Source: an uncultured Clostridia bacterium (lineage in GTDB: Bacteria; Bacillota; Clostridia; Peptostreptococcales; Acidaminobacteraceae). From it: a stretch of DNA of 6,736 bases. This document shows positions 5,131 through 6,736 of this stretch, piece by piece. Location of the stretch: assembly GCA_945950065.1 (NCBI GenBank), contig CAMFGQ010000075.1:1-6736 (forward strand), in the 5' to 3' direction. The number at the start of each line of letters is the position of its first letter. The first letter of the stretch is position 1. A program made the position numbers and the translations under genes. The notes beneath the pieces are model-generated. The model had not been told where the DNA came from, did not search any database, and saw only the letters and a list, made by a program, of their open reading frames with translations.

Positions 5131-6510
5131 ATGGTAAGCATGGAGAATCTCGTTTCTCTTGCCAAGAATCGTGGATTTGTCTTTCCAGGCTCAGAAATCT
5201 ATGGCGGATTATCCAACACATGGGACTATGGTCCCCTGGGAGTAGAGCTGAAGAAAAACATTAAAGACAGTTGGTGGTATTTCTTTGTTCAGAGACAAGA
5301 ACGCGTTGTGGGACTGGATGCAGCGATTTTAATGAACCCTGCAGTCTGGAAGGCTAGTGGTCATATCGGGGGATTTAGTGATCCTCTGATCGACTGTAAA
5401 GAATGTAAAAGCCGTTTTAGAGCAGACCATATCGTGGAAGATTATTTTATTAAAAACGATATTCATAGGGATCTCATGGGTGCCGATGAAAACCGTCTTC
5501 ATGAAATTATCCTTGAAGACAAAATTCCTTGCCCTTCCTGTGGCAAGCACAATTTCACCGACATTCGTAAATTCAATCTGATGTTCAAGACCTATCAGGG
5601 TGTAACGGAAGATGCACAGACACAAATTTACCTGCGACCTGAAACAGCCCAGGGAATCTTTGTTGGCTTTAAAGCCATCCAGCGGGCATCCCGTATGTCC
5701 ATTCCCTTTGGTGTAGCACAGATTGGTAAAAGTTTCCGTAACGAAATTACTCCCGGTAATTTCATCTTTAGGACCAGAGAGTTTGAACAGATGGAGCTGG
5801 AGTTTTTCTGTAAGCCAGGTACCGATATGGAGTGGTATAAGTATTGGAAGGATACCTGCTGGAACTATCTACTGGACATTGGACTAAAAGAAGAAAATTT
5901 ACGCTTTAGAGACCATGCCGCAGAAGAATTATCCCATTACAGTGTAGCCACCAGTGATGTTGAGTATCTCTATCCCTTTGGGTGGGGCGAACTCTGGGGT
6001 GTAGCCAACCGTACTGACTTTGACTTAAGTCAACATATGGAGCACTCTGGGAAAGATCTGATGTTTATGGATCCCCAAACCAATGAAAAATATACACCCT
6101 ATGTGGTTGAGCCAAGTGTAGGTGTAGAGCGACTGCTCTTAGCTCTTTTGGCTGATGCCTATGATGAAGAAACCCTAGAAGATGGAAGTGAACGAACCGT
6201 GATGCGCTTTCATCCTATGATTGCTCCCATTAAAATCGGAATTCTTCCCCTCTCGAAAAAATTAACAGAGAAAGCGGAAGAGCTCTATCGATTCTTAAGC
6301 AAACACTATCGTGTTGAGCTGGATGATCGTGGAAGCATTGGTCGTCGCTATCGTCGCTTTGATGAAATCGGAACGCCCTACTGCATTACAGTGGACTTTG
6401 ATACGCTAGAAGACAATGCGGTGACCATTCGAGACCGAGATACCATGGAGCAGGTAAGGGTTGATATTGAAGAACTCGAAAACTACTTCTATGAGCGTAT
6501 TCGATTCTAA
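5131..6510 (+). CDS. glyQS: Glycyl-tRNA synthetase, single-chain alpha2 type
   Basis: This class II enzyme charges tRNA-Gly with glycine. The 459-residue size and sequence place it in the single-polypeptide homodimeric type shared with archaea and eukaryotes, rather than the GlyQ/GlyS two-subunit type of B. subtilis and E. coli. The N-terminal family signature GSEIYGGLSNTWDYGPLG is at 20-37. Two cysteine pairs, C89/C92 (CKEC) and C134/C137 (CPSC), could bind zinc in the insertion. RPETAQG is at 169-175, motif 2 FRNE at 202-205 with its arm ending FRTREFEQMELEFF, and motif 3 GVERLLLALL at 331-340. The anticodon-binding domain runs from about 366 (PIKIGILPLSKK) to the end. The protein appears complete. 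Only 19 nt separate it from the preceding gene, leaving no room for a T-box leader. The dgt start overlaps its stop by one base. Confidence 0.97.
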   Translation: MVSMENLVSLAKNRGFVFPGSEIYGGLSNTWDYGPLGVELKKNIKDSWWYFFVQRQERVVGLDAAILMNPAVWKASGHIGGFSDPLIDCKECKSRFRADHIVEDYFIKNDIHRDLMGADENRLHEIILEDKIPCPSCGKHNFTDIRKFNLMFKTYQGVTEDAQTQIYLRPETAQGIFVGFKAIQRASRMSIPFGVAQIGKSFRNEITPGNFIFRTREFEQMELEFFCKPGTDMEWYKYWKDTCWNYLLDIGLKEENLRFRDHAAEELSHYSVATSDVEYLYPFGWGELWGVANRTDFDLSQHMEHSGKDLMFMDPQTNEKYTPYVVEPSVGVERLLLALLADAYDEETLEDGSERTVMRFHPMIAPIKIGILPLSKKLTEKAEELYRFLSKHYRVELDDRGSIGRRYRRFDEIGTPYCITVDFDTLEDNAVTIRDRDTMEQVRVDIEELENYFYERIRF

Positions 6511-6736
6511 TGAAACTAAATAAGCGACCTGAACGTGAGAAGCTTCAGGAAGGTATACTGAGTGAACTTGCTCAAAAGAGTCATGAGAGCTTAGGTCGTG
6601 TTTATGTTGAAGAGGAGGATGAATATCGAACCTGTTTTGAACGAGATCGAGACCGCATCCTCCACTCAAAAAGTTTTCGGCGATTAAAGCATAAAACGCA
6701 AGTCTTTCTCTCACCGGGTGGTGATCACTATCGCAC
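6510..6736 (+). CDS. dgt: dGTPase-like HD triphosphohydrolase, 5' part
   Basis: The first 75 codons of a gene that continues past the window. The start ATG at 6510 shares its A with the glyQS stop (TAATG). The reading frame stays open to 6736 and encodes a typical N-terminus of deoxyguanosinetriphosphate triphosphohydrolase-like proteins: RTCFERDRDRILHSKSFRRL and KHKTQVFLSPGGDHYRT. These are HD-superfamily enzymes that hydrolyse dNTPs to deoxynucleosides and triphosphate. His52 in ILHS and the FRRLKHKTQVF segment are family landmarks; the HD metal residues themselves lie further downstream and are not visible. No clear Shine-Dalgarno sequence precedes the start, so translation is probably coupled to glyQS. 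In many Clostridia a dgt homologue precedes dnaG and rpoD, so those are the expected next genes. Confidence 0.9.
   Translation, partial: MKLNKRPEREKLQEGILSELAQKSHESLGRVYVEEEDEYRTCFERDRDRILHSKSFRRLKHKTQVFLSPGGDHYR

Noticed and set aside
4634..5165. Two long reverse-strand open frames (4634-4993, Ser/Leu/Phe-rich; 4761-5165, Phe-rich)
   Set aside because: They are the complement of the Lys/Glu/Asp codon-rich repeat tail, which rarely makes stop codons on the other strand. Composition is low-complexity, with no ribosome binding site or homology.
6406..6714. Reverse-strand 102-codon frame at the right edge
   Set aside because: It lies opposite the end of glyQS and the start of dgt, whose + strand frames match known families.

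Overview
The window is a gene-dense, moderately AT-rich segment of a low-G+C Gram-positive (Firmicutes) chromosome, most likely a clostridium-like lineage. The gene order is the conserved rpsU-yqeY / phoH-ybeY-cdd-era-recO / glycyl-tRNA synthetase / dgt cluster of that phylum. Shine-Dalgarno sequences are strong and purine-rich, ATG, GTG and TTG starts are all used, and neighbouring genes overlap by a few bases. No species can be named from the sequence alone. Every gene is on the + strand, and no gene-free stretch exceeds about 80 bases.

Region 1 (1-750) is a short two-gene unit. A likely -10 element leads into a 5' leader with a perfect hairpin, then rpsU (ribosomal protein bS21, TTG start) and yqeY, closed by a clear intrinsic terminator whose stem begins in the yqeY stop codon.

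Region 2 (about 760-4147) starts with a good extended -10 element placed unusually close to the phoH start. It runs through phoH, ybeY, cdd, era and recO with overlaps of 8, 11, 4 and 4 bp. The products fit a theme of RNA and ribosome maturation (PhoH ATPase, YbeY endoribonuclease, Era GTPase), with pyrimidine salvage (Cdd) and recombination repair (RecO) carried along, as is usual in Firmicutes. Compared with the Bacillus subtilis order, yqfC, yqfD, the pgpH-type 7TM-HD gene and dgkA are missing.

Region 3 (4158-5111) encodes the least ordinary protein here. A UBA-like N-terminus and a DUF4342-type hydrophobic core are followed by about 190 residues of Lys/Glu/Asp/Ala-rich, LEA-like helical repeats.

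Region 4 (5131-6736) holds the single-chain alpha2-type glycyl-tRNA synthetase (glyQS), without a T-box leader, and the 5' part of a dGTPase-like HD triphosphohydrolase that runs off the window.

No defence system, CRISPR array, insertion sequence, tRNA or rRNA was seen. The window is mainly housekeeping. The points worth a second look are the LEA-like repeat protein, the RecO that has lost its zinc-finger cysteines, and the leader and promoter arrangements at rpsU and phoH.
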